Source: Streptomyces montanisoli (lineage in GTDB: Bacteria; Actinomycetota; Actinomycetes; Streptomycetales; Streptomycetaceae). Taken from it: a DNA stretch of 59,999 nt. Numbering within the stretch: the stretch's first letter is position 1; each line of letters starts with the position of its first letter. The stretch lies in NCBI RefSeq assembly GCF_017813245.1, contig NZ_JAGIQL010000021.1, positions 1 to 59,999 on the forward strand, written 5' to 3'. Shown one piece after another: positions 52,758-59,999 of the stretch. The notes under the pieces were generated by a model that had not been told where the DNA came from, did not search any database, and was given only the letters and a program-made list of their open reading frames with translations. The translations under genes and the position numbers were made by a program.

Positions 52758-53351
52758 GTGCCTGTTGAGGAGTCGGCGCTCAGACGCGCCAGAGCACCGG
52801 AGCGCCGCACCTGGCCCGACGATCCCTTGCTGGCCGTGCGGGCCGGCGAGGGCGACACGGAAGCCTTCGAAAGGCTTGTCCGGCGGCACACGCCCGTGCT
52901 GCTCGCCCTGGCCAACCGCATGCTCACGGACGCCGGTGATGCGGAGGACGCCGTGCAGGACGCGTTCGTGAGCGCGTGGCGACGGCTGCCCGAGTTCCGG
53001 GCGGACGCGTCGTTCCAGACATGGATGTACCGCATCGTGACGAACAGGTGTCTCAACCAGCTGCGCTCCCGTCGCCCGACCACCACGCTCGACGCGGTCC
53101 CGGAACCGCAGGCGCCCGACCACTACGCGTCGCCGTCCCGTGCCGCGGAGTCCTCCGCCGCGGTCTCGGATCTCCACAGCGCGCTCGGCCGGCTCTCCCC
53201 CGAGCAGCGGGCATGCTGGCTCCTGCGCGAGATGCACGGTCTGTCGTACGAGGACATCGCGTCGGTGGTCGGGATCAACCAGGAGGCCGTACGAGGCAGG
53301 ATCTACCGGGCACGCCGCTCTCTGACGGAGGCGATGGTCGCATGGCGATGA
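52758..53351 (+). CDS. ECF sigma factor of the Asp23 cluster
   Basis: 197 residues. Region 2 (VQDAFVSAWRRLPEFRADAS, then FQTWMYRIVTNRCLNQLR) and region 4 (LSPEQRACWLLREMHGLSYE, then IASVVGINQEAVRGRIYRAR). GTG with AAAGGAG upstream. The next gene overlaps its end and carries an anti-sigma zinc motif. No membrane anti-sigma factor is present. Confidence 0.9.
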   Translation: MPVEESALRRARAPERRTWPDDPLLAVRAGEGDTEAFERLVRRHTPVLLALANRMLTDAGDAEDAVQDAFVSAWRRLPEFRADASFQTWMYRIVTNRCLNQLRSRRPTTTLDAVPEPQAPDHYASPSRAAESSAAVSDLHSALGRLSPEQRACWLLREMHGLSYEDIASVVGINQEAVRGRIYRARRSLTEAMVAWR

Positions 53352-54073
53352 ACACGAACCCGCCGAACACGCCCCCGTGGCAGCAGGACGGCGAAGAGGA
53401 CCGGATGCACGGGGACGGTGAGCTGCTGCCGTGCGGTCGTTCCCTCGCATCACTGTGGGAGGAGTGGGACGACGGCGACGCCCGCTCCGACCCTCATGTG
53501 GCGGAGTGCCCCCACTGCACGGCCGCTCTGGGCCGGCTCAGCGCCTTGCAGGACTTCGTGGGCCGAGCCACGGACGACGGGACGGGTGCGGCCGACGGTG
53601 CGGGTGAGTCGATCGCGAGCCGCACCGAGTCGGTGACGGCCAGGGTGATGGACGTTGTCCGGCTCGAGCTCCGTCCCGGGCTCACCCTGCCTCTCGGGGA
53701 GCCCGAGGAGGACTCCTGGATCGTGGAGGCCGCCGTCGCCAAGGTTCTGCGCAGGGCGGCCGAGACGCTGCCCGGCGTGCGGGCGGGAAGCTGCCGGGTC
53801 CGTCCGGTGGCGGACGACCATGTGGGGGCCGGCGGTCCGCTGCCGGACATGCCCCTGCACCGCCCCGTCGATGTGCACGTGGAGCTGGCGGTGTCGATGT
53901 CGTGGGCGATGCCCGAGCTGGCGCGCCAGGTGCGCGGGCGGATGATGGCCGCCGCTGACGAGGCGGTGGGTCTCGATGTGCGGACGATAGACGTCTCGGT
54001 GATCGACCTTCTGGACGAGGAGGCGGTCGACGCGGTGGCCGGGGGCGAGAGCGAGCGAGGTGCGCGATGGTAA
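53342..54073 (+). CDS. zinc anti-sigma motif fused to an Asp23-like domain
   Basis: 243 residues. His52-x3-Cys56-x2-Cys59 in DPHVAECPHCTAALGRLSAL is the zinc anti-sigma (ZAS) signature in the right setting, just after the sigma gene it overlaps. From about residue 95 the protein resembles an Asp23-like module (VTARVMDVVRLELRPG, WIVEAAVAKVLRRAAETLPG, PVDVHVELAVSMSWAMPELA). No membrane helix is present. It reads as a soluble anti-sigma factor whose sensor half is an alkaline-shock-type domain. The ATG at 53342 is used; ATG 53348 is possible. Confidence 0.75.
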   Translation: MAMNTNPPNTPPWQQDGEEDRMHGDGELLPCGRSLASLWEEWDDGDARSDPHVAECPHCTAALGRLSALQDFVGRATDDGTGAADGAGESIASRTESVTARVMDVVRLELRPGLTLPLGEPEEDSWIVEAAVAKVLRRAAETLPGVRAGSCRVRPVADDHVGAGGPLPDMPLHRPVDVHVELAVSMSWAMPELARQVRGRMMAAADEAVGLDVRTIDVSVIDLLDEEAVDAVAGGESERGARW

Positions 54074-54438
54074 GCAGGCGCGACATGGCGGCCCGGCTCG
54101 CCCAGGAGGCGGCTGCGGCGGCACGTGGCACGGACGGCGTGGCGTTCCTCAGGCCGGGGCTCGGGGACGTCGTCCGCGGTGCCGCCCGCCTCGCACCGCC
54201 GACGGGCGGGGTGCGCGTCCGGTACGAGGCGGACGGGGCCCACTGGCGGATAGGGATCCAGCTGGTGGCGGCCCAGGATCACCGCGCGGTGGATGTGACC
54301 AGGGCTGTGCGCGCCGCCGTCGAGTCGGCGGCGCACGCGGTCCTCGTCGAAGCGGTGGCAGGGCAGGAGGGGTCGGTGCCTGCGGCGGAGGACGGATGTC
54401 ACGTGTCCGTGTCGGTCACGATCACGGGCGTCGCCTGA
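54067..54438 (+). CDS. Asp23-like small protein
   Basis: 123 residues. Overlaps the previous gene by seven bases. A diverged Asp23-type pattern: an N-terminal helix (MAARLAQEAAAAARGTDGVA), beta strands with VRVRYEADGAHWRIGIQLVA, then VTRAVRAAVESAAHA and a final VSVSVTITGVA. Cytoplasmic. Third gene of the sigma operon. Confidence 0.7.
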   Translation: MVSRRDMAARLAQEAAAAARGTDGVAFLRPGLGDVVRGAARLAPPTGGVRVRYEADGAHWRIGIQLVAAQDHRAVDVTRAVRAAVESAAHAVLVEAVAGQEGSVPAAEDGCHVSVSVTITGVA

Positions 54439-54507
54439 GGGCGGCGGGATGGGACGGAAGTCGCTCGCGGGGTACCCGGGCAGGGATCGGTACGGAAGGA
54501 GGAGCCT

Positions 54508-55230
54508 GTGGGAGAGGCAGAATCGCTGCGGCGTTACCGCGGCAAGCGCGATTTCGGCGCCACGAGCGAACCGCGCGGCAGCACGGGCGACCTCGCTGCG
54601 CGGGAGGAGGAAGGGCCCGGGCAGCAGGGCGGCGCCGGCGGCGCCCCGGCGTACGTCGTGCAGATCCACGATGCGAGCACGATGCACTTCGACTTCCGCC
54701 TCGAGGTGGACGGTGTGCTCAAGTCCTGGGCCGTCCCCAAGGGCCCGTCCACGAACCCCGGGGACAAGCGTCTGGCGGTCCCGACCGAGGACCACCCGCT
54801 GGAGTACCGCGAGTACGAGGGCGTCATCGGCGGCGGGCAGTACGGCGCCGGGGCAGTGATCGTGTGGGACGCGGGTACGTACCGGCCGCTGAACAAGGAC
54901 GGCACCCCAGGGGACGAGGCATCGTTCGCCAAGGCGCTGGCGAAGGGGCACGCCAGCTTCTGGTTGGACGGGCCGAAGCTCAAGGGGGGCTTCTCACTCA
55001 CGCGCTTCCGCGGCGGCGGTGACAGGGGCCGTGAGCACGACAGCGAGGAAGCCTGGCTGCTGGTCAAACGCTCAGGCACGGGCGCGGACCGCTCGGGCCG
55101 CACCACGCCCGACCCCCGCAGGGCCAGGTCCGCGAGGTCGGGTCGCACGTTGCGGCAGGTGTCGCGGGAGGCGTCTGAGGCAGGGACCAGGCACAGGCAC
55201 AGAGCCGGGAAGGGGACTACCGCGTCATGA
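54508..55230 (+). CDS. LigD-type 3'-phosphoesterase
   Basis: 240 residues. The phosphoesterase (PE) domain with IHDASTMHFDFRLEVDGVL and KSWAVPKGPS, then HPLEYREYEGVIGGGQYGAG and WLLVK. Cleans 3' ends for non-homologous end joining. The last 50 residues are Arg/Ser-rich and may bind DNA. GTG with GGAAGGAGGAG. Coupled to the ligase gene by ATGA. Confidence 0.88.
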   Translation: MGEAESLRRYRGKRDFGATSEPRGSTGDLAAREEEGPGQQGGAGGAPAYVVQIHDASTMHFDFRLEVDGVLKSWAVPKGPSTNPGDKRLAVPTEDHPLEYREYEGVIGGGQYGAGAVIVWDAGTYRPLNKDGTPGDEASFAKALAKGHASFWLDGPKLKGGFSLTRFRGGGDRGREHDSEEAWLLVKRSGTGADRSGRTTPDPRRARSARSGRTLRQVSREASEAGTRHRHRAGKGTTAS

Positions 55231-56243
55231 GTGAGCTGCTTTCCTCCCTCACCGACGACGAGCGGCGGCTGCTGTCGGACGCGCCGTCGGGTGCCGAGTT
55301 GGCGGCGCAGCCCATGCTGGCCACGTTGAGCGACCGCAGGGACTTCCACGCGGGTGGATGGATCTTCGAGCGCAAACTCGACGGGGTCCGCGTTCTGGCC
55401 GTGCGCGACGGGCGGGGCGTCCGGCTCCTTTCGCGGACGGGCCAGCGGCAGAACGCGACGTACCCCGAGATCGTGGACGCGCTGCGGGAGCAGGGGTCCG
55501 ACGACTTCGTGCTGGACGGCGAGGTCGTGGCGTACTCGCACGGGCGTACTGATTTCTCACGTCTCCAGCAGCGCCTCGGCATCACCGACGAGCGCCGGGC
55601 ACGCGCCAGCAAGGTCGCCGTCACGTACTACGTCTTCGACATCCTGCGGCTGGACGGCGCGGACCTCACCCGGCTTCCGTTGCGGGCCAGGAAGGCGCTG
55701 CTTCGCAGGGCCCTCTCGTACCATCCGCCGGTGCGCTTCACCCCGCACCGCAACGAAGGCGGTCAGGAGCTGCTGGACCAGGCATGCGCGCGGGGCTGGG
55801 AGGGACTGATAGCGAAACGCGCCGCGGGTGGCTACCAGCCGCGCAGGTCAGGCGACTGGCTGAAGCTCAAGTGCCAGCGGGGCCAGGAGTTCGTGGTCGG
55901 CGGCTTCACGGAACCCGCCGGGTCCCGCACGGGCTTCGGCGCGCTGCTGCTGGGCTACTACGAGGGTGCGCACCTGCGGTACGCGGGGAAGGTGGGGACC
56001 GGATACGACCGTGCCACGTTGCGCGACATACGCGGCCGGCTCGACGAGCTGGCCACCGCCACAAGGCCGTTCGACGACCAGGTGCGCGAGCACTCGGCGC
56101 GCTGGGCGCGGCCCGAGCTGGTGGCGGAGGTCGGCTTCAGCGAGTGGACGAGGGACGGCATGCTGCGCCACCCGCGCTTCCTGGGGCTCAGGCGGGACAA
56201 GCGGCCGCGCGAGGTGGTCCGGGAGAAACCGGTCGCCGGCTGA
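55227..56243 (+). CDS. ATP-dependent DNA ligase (LigD-type ligase domain)
   Basis: 338 residues. The adenylation site Lys50 in ERKLDGVRV, then DGEVVAYSHGRTDFSRLQ, GWEGLIAKRAAGGYQP, and SGDWLKLKCQRGQEFVVGG, followed by the OB domain. With the upstream PE gene it represents two of the three LigD domains as separate genes. The polymerase domain and Ku are not in the window. ATGA overlap implies coordinated synthesis. Confidence 0.92.
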   Translation: MSELLSSLTDDERRLLSDAPSGAELAAQPMLATLSDRRDFHAGGWIFERKLDGVRVLAVRDGRGVRLLSRTGQRQNATYPEIVDALREQGSDDFVLDGEVVAYSHGRTDFSRLQQRLGITDERRARASKVAVTYYVFDILRLDGADLTRLPLRARKALLRRALSYHPPVRFTPHRNEGGQELLDQACARGWEGLIAKRAAGGYQPRRSGDWLKLKCQRGQEFVVGGFTEPAGSRTGFGALLLGYYEGAHLRYAGKVGTGYDRATLRDIRGRLDELATATRPFDDQVREHSARWARPELVAEVGFSEWTRDGMLRHPRFLGLRRDKRPREVVREKPVAG

Positions 56244-56263
56244 GGTGCGGCTATCGTTCGCGC

Positions 56264-57013
56264 ATGACCCTTCGCGACACCGTTCCCGCCTCGGACGACC
56301 CCGCCGAACTGATAGCCGTGGGCTGCCGGATCCTCGCGTTCCAGGGGCTGGCGGAGGACATACTCGGCCACATCAGCCTGCGCGACGCGGACGCGCCCGA
56401 CGCGCTGCACGTGCGGTGCCGGGGGCCGCGCGAGCGTGGCCTGCTGTTCACCGAGCGGGCGGACGTGCACCGGGTGGCGCTGCGGGAACCGGCATCCGGC
56501 CTGCCGGACGGCCTGAAGGCGCCCAACGAGCTGCCCATTCACCAGGAGGTGCTGAAAGCGCGCCCGGACGTGCGGGCGGTGGTGCATGTGCATCCGCCGT
56601 CGGTGGTGGCGGCGGATCTGGGTGGGCTCGCGCTGCGCCCCATCGTGGGGGCGTACAACATCCCGGCGATGCGGATGGCGCTCGGCGGCATCCCGGTCTA
56701 TCCGCGCGGCGTGCTGGTCACGCGGCCCGAGCTCGGCAAGGAGGTGGCGGACGTGCTGGGCGACCGTCCCGCGTGCGTGCTGCGCGGGCACGGCATCGTG
56801 GCGACGGGTAAGACCGTGCAGCAGGCCGTCGTCAGGGCCCTCAACCTCGACGCCCTTGCGAAGATCACGCTGGCGGCGCACGCACACGGCACCCCGCCGG
56901 TGCTGCCGGACGAGGACGTCGCGGAGCTGCCCGACCTCGGCGACGGGTTCAACGACGAGATGGTGTGGCGGGCCAACGCGGCCAAGCTGGCCCACGCCGG
57001 CCTCGGGCTCTGA
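56264..57013 (+). CDS. class II aldolase/adducin-family protein
   Basis: 249 residues. Zinc motif VVHVHPPSVVAAD and later RGHGIVATGKTVQQAV. The family includes fuculose-phosphate aldolase and related decarboxylases; this member has no clear substrate. TATCGT six bases before the ATG suggests a leaderless mRNA. Confidence 0.85.
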   Translation: MTLRDTVPASDDPAELIAVGCRILAFQGLAEDILGHISLRDADAPDALHVRCRGPRERGLLFTERADVHRVALREPASGLPDGLKAPNELPIHQEVLKARPDVRAVVHVHPPSVVAADLGGLALRPIVGAYNIPAMRMALGGIPVYPRGVLVTRPELGKEVADVLGDRPACVLRGHGIVATGKTVQQAVVRALNLDALAKITLAAHAHGTPPVLPDEDVAELPDLGDGFNDEMVWRANAAKLAHAGLGL

Positions 57014-57028
57014 CGGCCGCCCGTCACA

Positions 57029-58504
57029 TCAGCCGCGGCCGTCCCCGCCCGCGGGGGAACCGACCCGGCCGCGCACCCGGAACCAGCCCGCGACCAAGGC
57101 CAGCGCGATGACCGGCACGATCAGGATGGTGTTGCGGCCCACCGGCTTGTCGAACCACATCAGGACGAGCACGCCCGCGAGGAACGCAAGCGTCACGATC
57201 TCCACCACAGGAGAGCCCGGCAGACGGTACGCGGGGCGCTGCACGCGCCCCTGCTTGGCCCTGCGCACGAAGACCAGGTGGCAGATCATGATCATGCCCC
57301 AGGCCGTCAGCACGCCGAGCGACGCGATGTTCAGCACGATTTCGAACGCCTCGCCCGGCACCACGTAGTTCAGGCCGACGCCCAGGACGCAGACGCTCGC
57401 GGTCAGCAGGATGCCGCCGTACGGCACCTGGTGCCGGTTCATCCGGCCGGTGAAGCGCGGGGCCGAGCCCGCCATGGCCATCGAGCGCAGGATGCGGCCC
57501 GTCGAGTAGAGGCCCGAGTTCAGGCTGGACATAGCGGCGGTGAGCACGACGAGGTTCATCACGCCGCCCGCCGCAGGCACCCCGATCTTCGAGAGCACGG
57601 TGACGAACGGGCTCTGCGAATCGGAGAACCCCGTGTACGGGACGAGCAGCGCCAGCAGCACCACGGAGCCCACGTAGAACACCATGACCCGCCACATGAT
57701 CGAGTTCACCGCGCGCGGCACGATCTTGTGCGGCTCGGCCGTCTCGCCCGCGGTGACGCCGATCAGCTCGACGGCCGAGTACGCGAAGATCACGCCCTGG
57801 AGCACCACGACCACCGGGAGCAGCCCCTGCGGGAAGATCCCGCCGTGGCTGGTGATGACGTCGAAACCGGGCGTCCTGCCGCCCACGGGATGCTGCGTGA
57901 CCAGCAGGAACACGCCGATGCAGAGGAAGACGACGAGCGCCGCGATCTTGATGATCGCGAACCAGAACTCCATCTCGCCGAAGATCCGCACCGAGATGAG
58001 GTTGATCGACAGCACGACGGCCAGCGCGATCAGGGCGAGCAGCCACTGCGGCACGGACGTGAACATGCCCCAGTAGTGCACGTACAGCGCCACCGCCGTG
58101 ATGTCGGCGATGCCGGTGGTCGACCAGTTGACGAAGTACATCCAGCCGGCCGTGTACGCGCCCTTCTCGCCGAGGAACTCGCGCGCGTACGAGACGAAGG
58201 ACCCCGACGAGGGCCGGTGCAAAACCAGCTCGCCGAGTGCCCGCACGACCAGGAACGCGAACAGTCCGCACACGGCGTACGCCACCGCGAGCGCCGGGCC
58301 GGCCGAGACGAGCCGTCCTCCCGCACCCAGGAAGAGGCCGGTGCCGATGGCCCCGCCGATCGCGATCATGTTGATGTGCCGCGACTTGAGGTCTTTGCTG
58401 TAGCCGACGTCGCCCGCGTCCGCCCGTCCGGCGGCCGCTTCCGCGCCGGCCTGACCGCCGCTGCCCCGGGTGTCGAGGTCCCGGACGGTCTTTTCGCTGC
58501 TCAC
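57029..58504 (-). CDS. amino-acid permease (APC family, AnsP/GabP-like)
   Basis: 491 residues with 12 membrane helices. The family signature [17 protein letters not shown] lies in the first helix, then [15 protein letters not shown] and [16 protein letters not shown]. It probably imports a neutral amino acid such as asparagine or GABA. GTG at 58504; upstream versions of the open frame overlap the next gene's region. Convergent with the aldolase gene. Confidence 0.9.
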   Translation of the reverse strand: MSSEKTVRDLDTRGSGGQAGAEAAAGRADAGDVGYSKDLKSRHINMIAIGGAIGTGLFLGAGGRLVSAGPALAVAYAVCGLFAFLVVRALGELVLHRPSSGSFVSYAREFLGEKGAYTAGWMYFVNWSTTGIADITAVALYVHYWGMFTSVPQWLLALIALAVVLSINLISVRIFGEMEFWFAIIKIAALVVFLCIGVFLLVTQHPVGGRTPGFDVITSHGGIFPQGLLPVVVVLQGVIFAYSAVELIGVTAGETAEPHKIVPRAVNSIMWRVMVFYVGSVVLLALLVPYTGFSDSQSPFVTVLSKIGVPAAGGVMNLVVLTAAMSSLNSGLYSTGRILRSMAMAGSAPRFTGRMNRHQVPYGGILLTASVCVLGVGLNYVVPGEAFEIVLNIASLGVLTAWGMIMICHLVFVRRAKQGRVQRPAYRLPGSPVVEIVTLAFLAGVLVLMWFDKPVGRNTILIVPVIALALVAGWFRVRGRVGSPAGGDGRG

Positions 58505-58724
58505 GATGTGTTCTCGCTTCGTTCGTGGGGGGAACCGGCCCACCATAAGTGAGCCGAGCGCGTCCTCATGCCCCGCTGTCGTCGATCCAGGCGGGAGATA
58601 GATCACATATGCAAAGGTTTCGAGGTCACGGTCGGTGATCGCCGTATCTCGGTGATCGCCGTACGATCGAGCCGCCGGCGCCCCCACGGCGCCCCGCCCG
58701 ACTCGCGGCAGAAGGAACGACACT

Positions 58725-59714
58725 GTGCAAGCAGCTCTGTACCACCGCAACGGATCCGCCCGCGATGTCCTCCTGGTCGAGGACATCGACCGGCCGGAGC
58801 CCGGCCCTGGGCAGGTCAGGGTGCGTGTCGCCCTGTCCGGCCTGAACCCGACCGACGTGAAGACGCGCGAGGGCGCCACCGCGCGCCCGATCGACGGCTT
58901 CCAGGTGCCGCACCAGGACGGTTCCGGTGTGATCGACGCAGTCGGCACCGGCGTGGACGCGGCGCGCGTCGGAGAGCGCGTGTGGGTCTGGTTCGCCGCG
59001 TTCGGCAACCGGTACGGGACCGCCGCCGAGTACTGCGTCGTGCCGGCGGATCGCGCCGTGCCGCTGCCCGGCAACGTGAGCGACGTGCTCGGCGCCTGCC
59101 TCGGCGTGCCGGCGCTCACCGCGCACCGGTGCCTGTTCGCGGACGGCCGCCTCAACGGCAGGACGGTCGTCGTCGCTGGCGGCGCGGGCGCGGTCGGCCA
59201 CTACGCGATCCAGCTCGCCAAGCAGGCCGGCGCGAAGGTGATCACCACCGTCAGCGGCCCCGAGAAGGCGGAGCAGGCGGCCGCGGCCGGCGCCGACCAC
59301 GTGGTCAACTACCGGGAGGCGGGCGCGGCAGACCAGGTCAGGGCGTACGCGGACGACCGTCCCGTGGACCGGATCGTCGAGGTGGCACTCGGCGCGAACC
59401 TGGAGCTGGACCTCGCCGTCAGCGGCCCGCGCACGGTCATCTCCTGCTACGCCGCGGCGGGGGACGTCTCGCTGCCCGTGCGTGCGCTGATGAGCGCGAA
59501 CGTCACGCTGCGCTTCGTCCTGCTGTACGGGGTGCCGGCCCCGGACCTGGCCGAGTCCGTGGCGGAGGTCAACGCCGTCGCCGGTGCGGGCGCGCTCACG
59601 CCGCTGCCCGAGCACCGGCACCCGCTCGCGGACGTCGCCGCCGCGCACGAGGCGGTGGAGCAGGGCGCGGTCGGCAAGGTCCTGCTGGACCTGGCCGACC
59701 AGTCGGGAGCCTGA
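58725..59714 (+). CDS. NADPH:quinone oxidoreductase (zinc-free MDR family)
   Basis: 329 residues. The GroES-like N-domain ([16 protein letters not shown]) is followed by the nucleotide-binding [20 protein letters not shown] and the C-terminal [13 protein letters not shown]. The zinc-ligand set of true alcohol dehydrogenases is absent, as in quinone reductases. GTG with GAAGGAA upstream. Stand-alone gene. Confidence 0.88.
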   Translation: MQAALYHRNGSARDVLLVEDIDRPEPGPGQVRVRVALSGLNPTDVKTREGATARPIDGFQVPHQDGSGVIDAVGTGVDAARVGERVWVWFAAFGNRYGTAAEYCVVPADRAVPLPGNVSDVLGACLGVPALTAHRCLFADGRLNGRTVVVAGGAGAVGHYAIQLAKQAGAKVITTVSGPEKAEQAAAAGADHVVNYREAGAADQVRAYADDRPVDRIVEVALGANLELDLAVSGPRTVISCYAAAGDVSLPVRALMSANVTLRFVLLYGVPAPDLAESVAEVNAVAGAGALTPLPEHRHPLADVAAAHEAVEQGAVGKVLLDLADQSGA

Positions 59715-59747
59715 GCCTCCGCCTGACGCGACCTGACCCGACCTGAG

Positions 59748-59779
59748 CTGGTCCGGCCTGGTCCGGCCTGGTCCGGCCG
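59748..59779. repeat. three tandem 10-bp repeats
   Basis: GGTCCGGCCT is repeated about three times between two convergent genes. No hairpin of note. Confidence 0.65.
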
Positions 59780-59794
59780 CGCGAGCCCCCGCGG

Positions 59795-59999
59795 TCAGAC
59801 CCTGTGTGCCGAAGGGCCGCCGTGCCAGCGGGACCTGGCGGCCTCCACCCGGTACAGGTAGTCCGCGTACGCCTCCTCGTAGTACGCGACGCCCTCGGGG
59901 TCCGGGTCGACCACGAGGTCGGGGGCCGCCCACCGCGCCGTGTCCACCGCGAGGCCCAGGTCGGCGCCGCGCGCCGCGAGCGCCGCCAGTACGGCGCCG
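59795..59999 (-). CDS. FGGY-type carbohydrate kinase, C-terminal fragment
   Basis: The last 67 codons of a leftward gene; the rest lies beyond the right edge. The frame (AVLAALAARGADLGLAVDTA, then DPDPEGVAYYEEAYADYLYR) ends at a TGA at 59797-59795. The alanine-rich helix and the PDPEGVAYYxxAYxxY tail are typical of the end of xylulose- or ribulose-kinase-like FGGY proteins. Only the end is visible, so the substrate is open. Confidence 0.6.
   Translation of the reverse strand, partial: GAVLAALAARGADLGLAVDTARWAAPDLVVDPDPEGVAYYEEAYADYLYRVEAARSRWHGGPSAHRV

Overview
The window looks like chromosomal DNA of a Streptomyces species. GC content is very high, GTG starts are frequent, several genes appear to be leaderless, and the run groEL2 - cold-shock gene - sulfur carrier - threonine-synthase homologue - otsA/otsB - nagK/nagA - cdgB - terD matches, from memory, the core-chromosome order around groEL2 of S. 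coelicolor. I see no rRNA, tRNA, CRISPR array, phage or insertion sequence.

Layout. 1-10.5 kb: an HTH regulator; a 1120-residue secreted protease in which a trypsin domain sits inside an Ig-like repeat of an S53 peptidase; cutC with a DasR-type site at its start, divergent from copA, which has two perfect CsoR-type operators; an HD-domain protein and an efflux pump. 10.5-17.2 kb: two small conserved genes, then a MurNAc set (murR-like RpiR regulator, murQ etherase, PTS EIIBC permease) and a secreted metallophosphoesterase. 17.2-22 kb: groEL2 with CIRCE, a cold-shock gene, and metM/metO for homocysteine synthesis behind a SAM riboswitch. 22-30 kb: trehalose synthesis (otsA, otsB), an orphan sugar-binding lipoprotein divergent from nagK-nagA around a second DasR-type site, and a PfkB sugar kinase. 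30-40.6 kb: a carbohydrate-binding membrane protein, the diguanylate cyclase cdgB, a flavin reductase, arfB, a LysR/MFS pair, terD, an M1 lipoprotein peptidase and small enzymes.

41-50 kb is a SigK-type locus. It holds sigK and its zinc anti-sigma factor rskA, a FAS1 lipoprotein (MPT70/83-like), a membrane molybdopterin oxidoreductase, and a four-gene operon (FAD amine oxidase, DUF1365, cyclopropane-fatty-acid-type methyltransferase, DUF1295). The gene content mirrors the mycobacterial sigK locus. Four promoters share a CCARTCC-N16/17-CGAA(G/T) motif, so the whole block can be read as one regulon.

50-54.5 kb is a divergent alkaline-shock (Asp23/Gls24, AmaP) cluster. It has its own ECF sigma factor and an unusual protein that joins an anti-sigma zinc motif to a region resembling Asp23. 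The window ends with a split LigD (phosphoesterase and ligase genes), a class II aldolase, an amino-acid permease, a quinone oxidoreductase and the 3' end of an FGGY-type sugar kinase.

The main links between genes are amino-sugar recovery (murR/Q/P, nagK/A, the DasR-type sites), sulfur amino-acid control by SAM, and two self-contained envelope-stress sigma systems.
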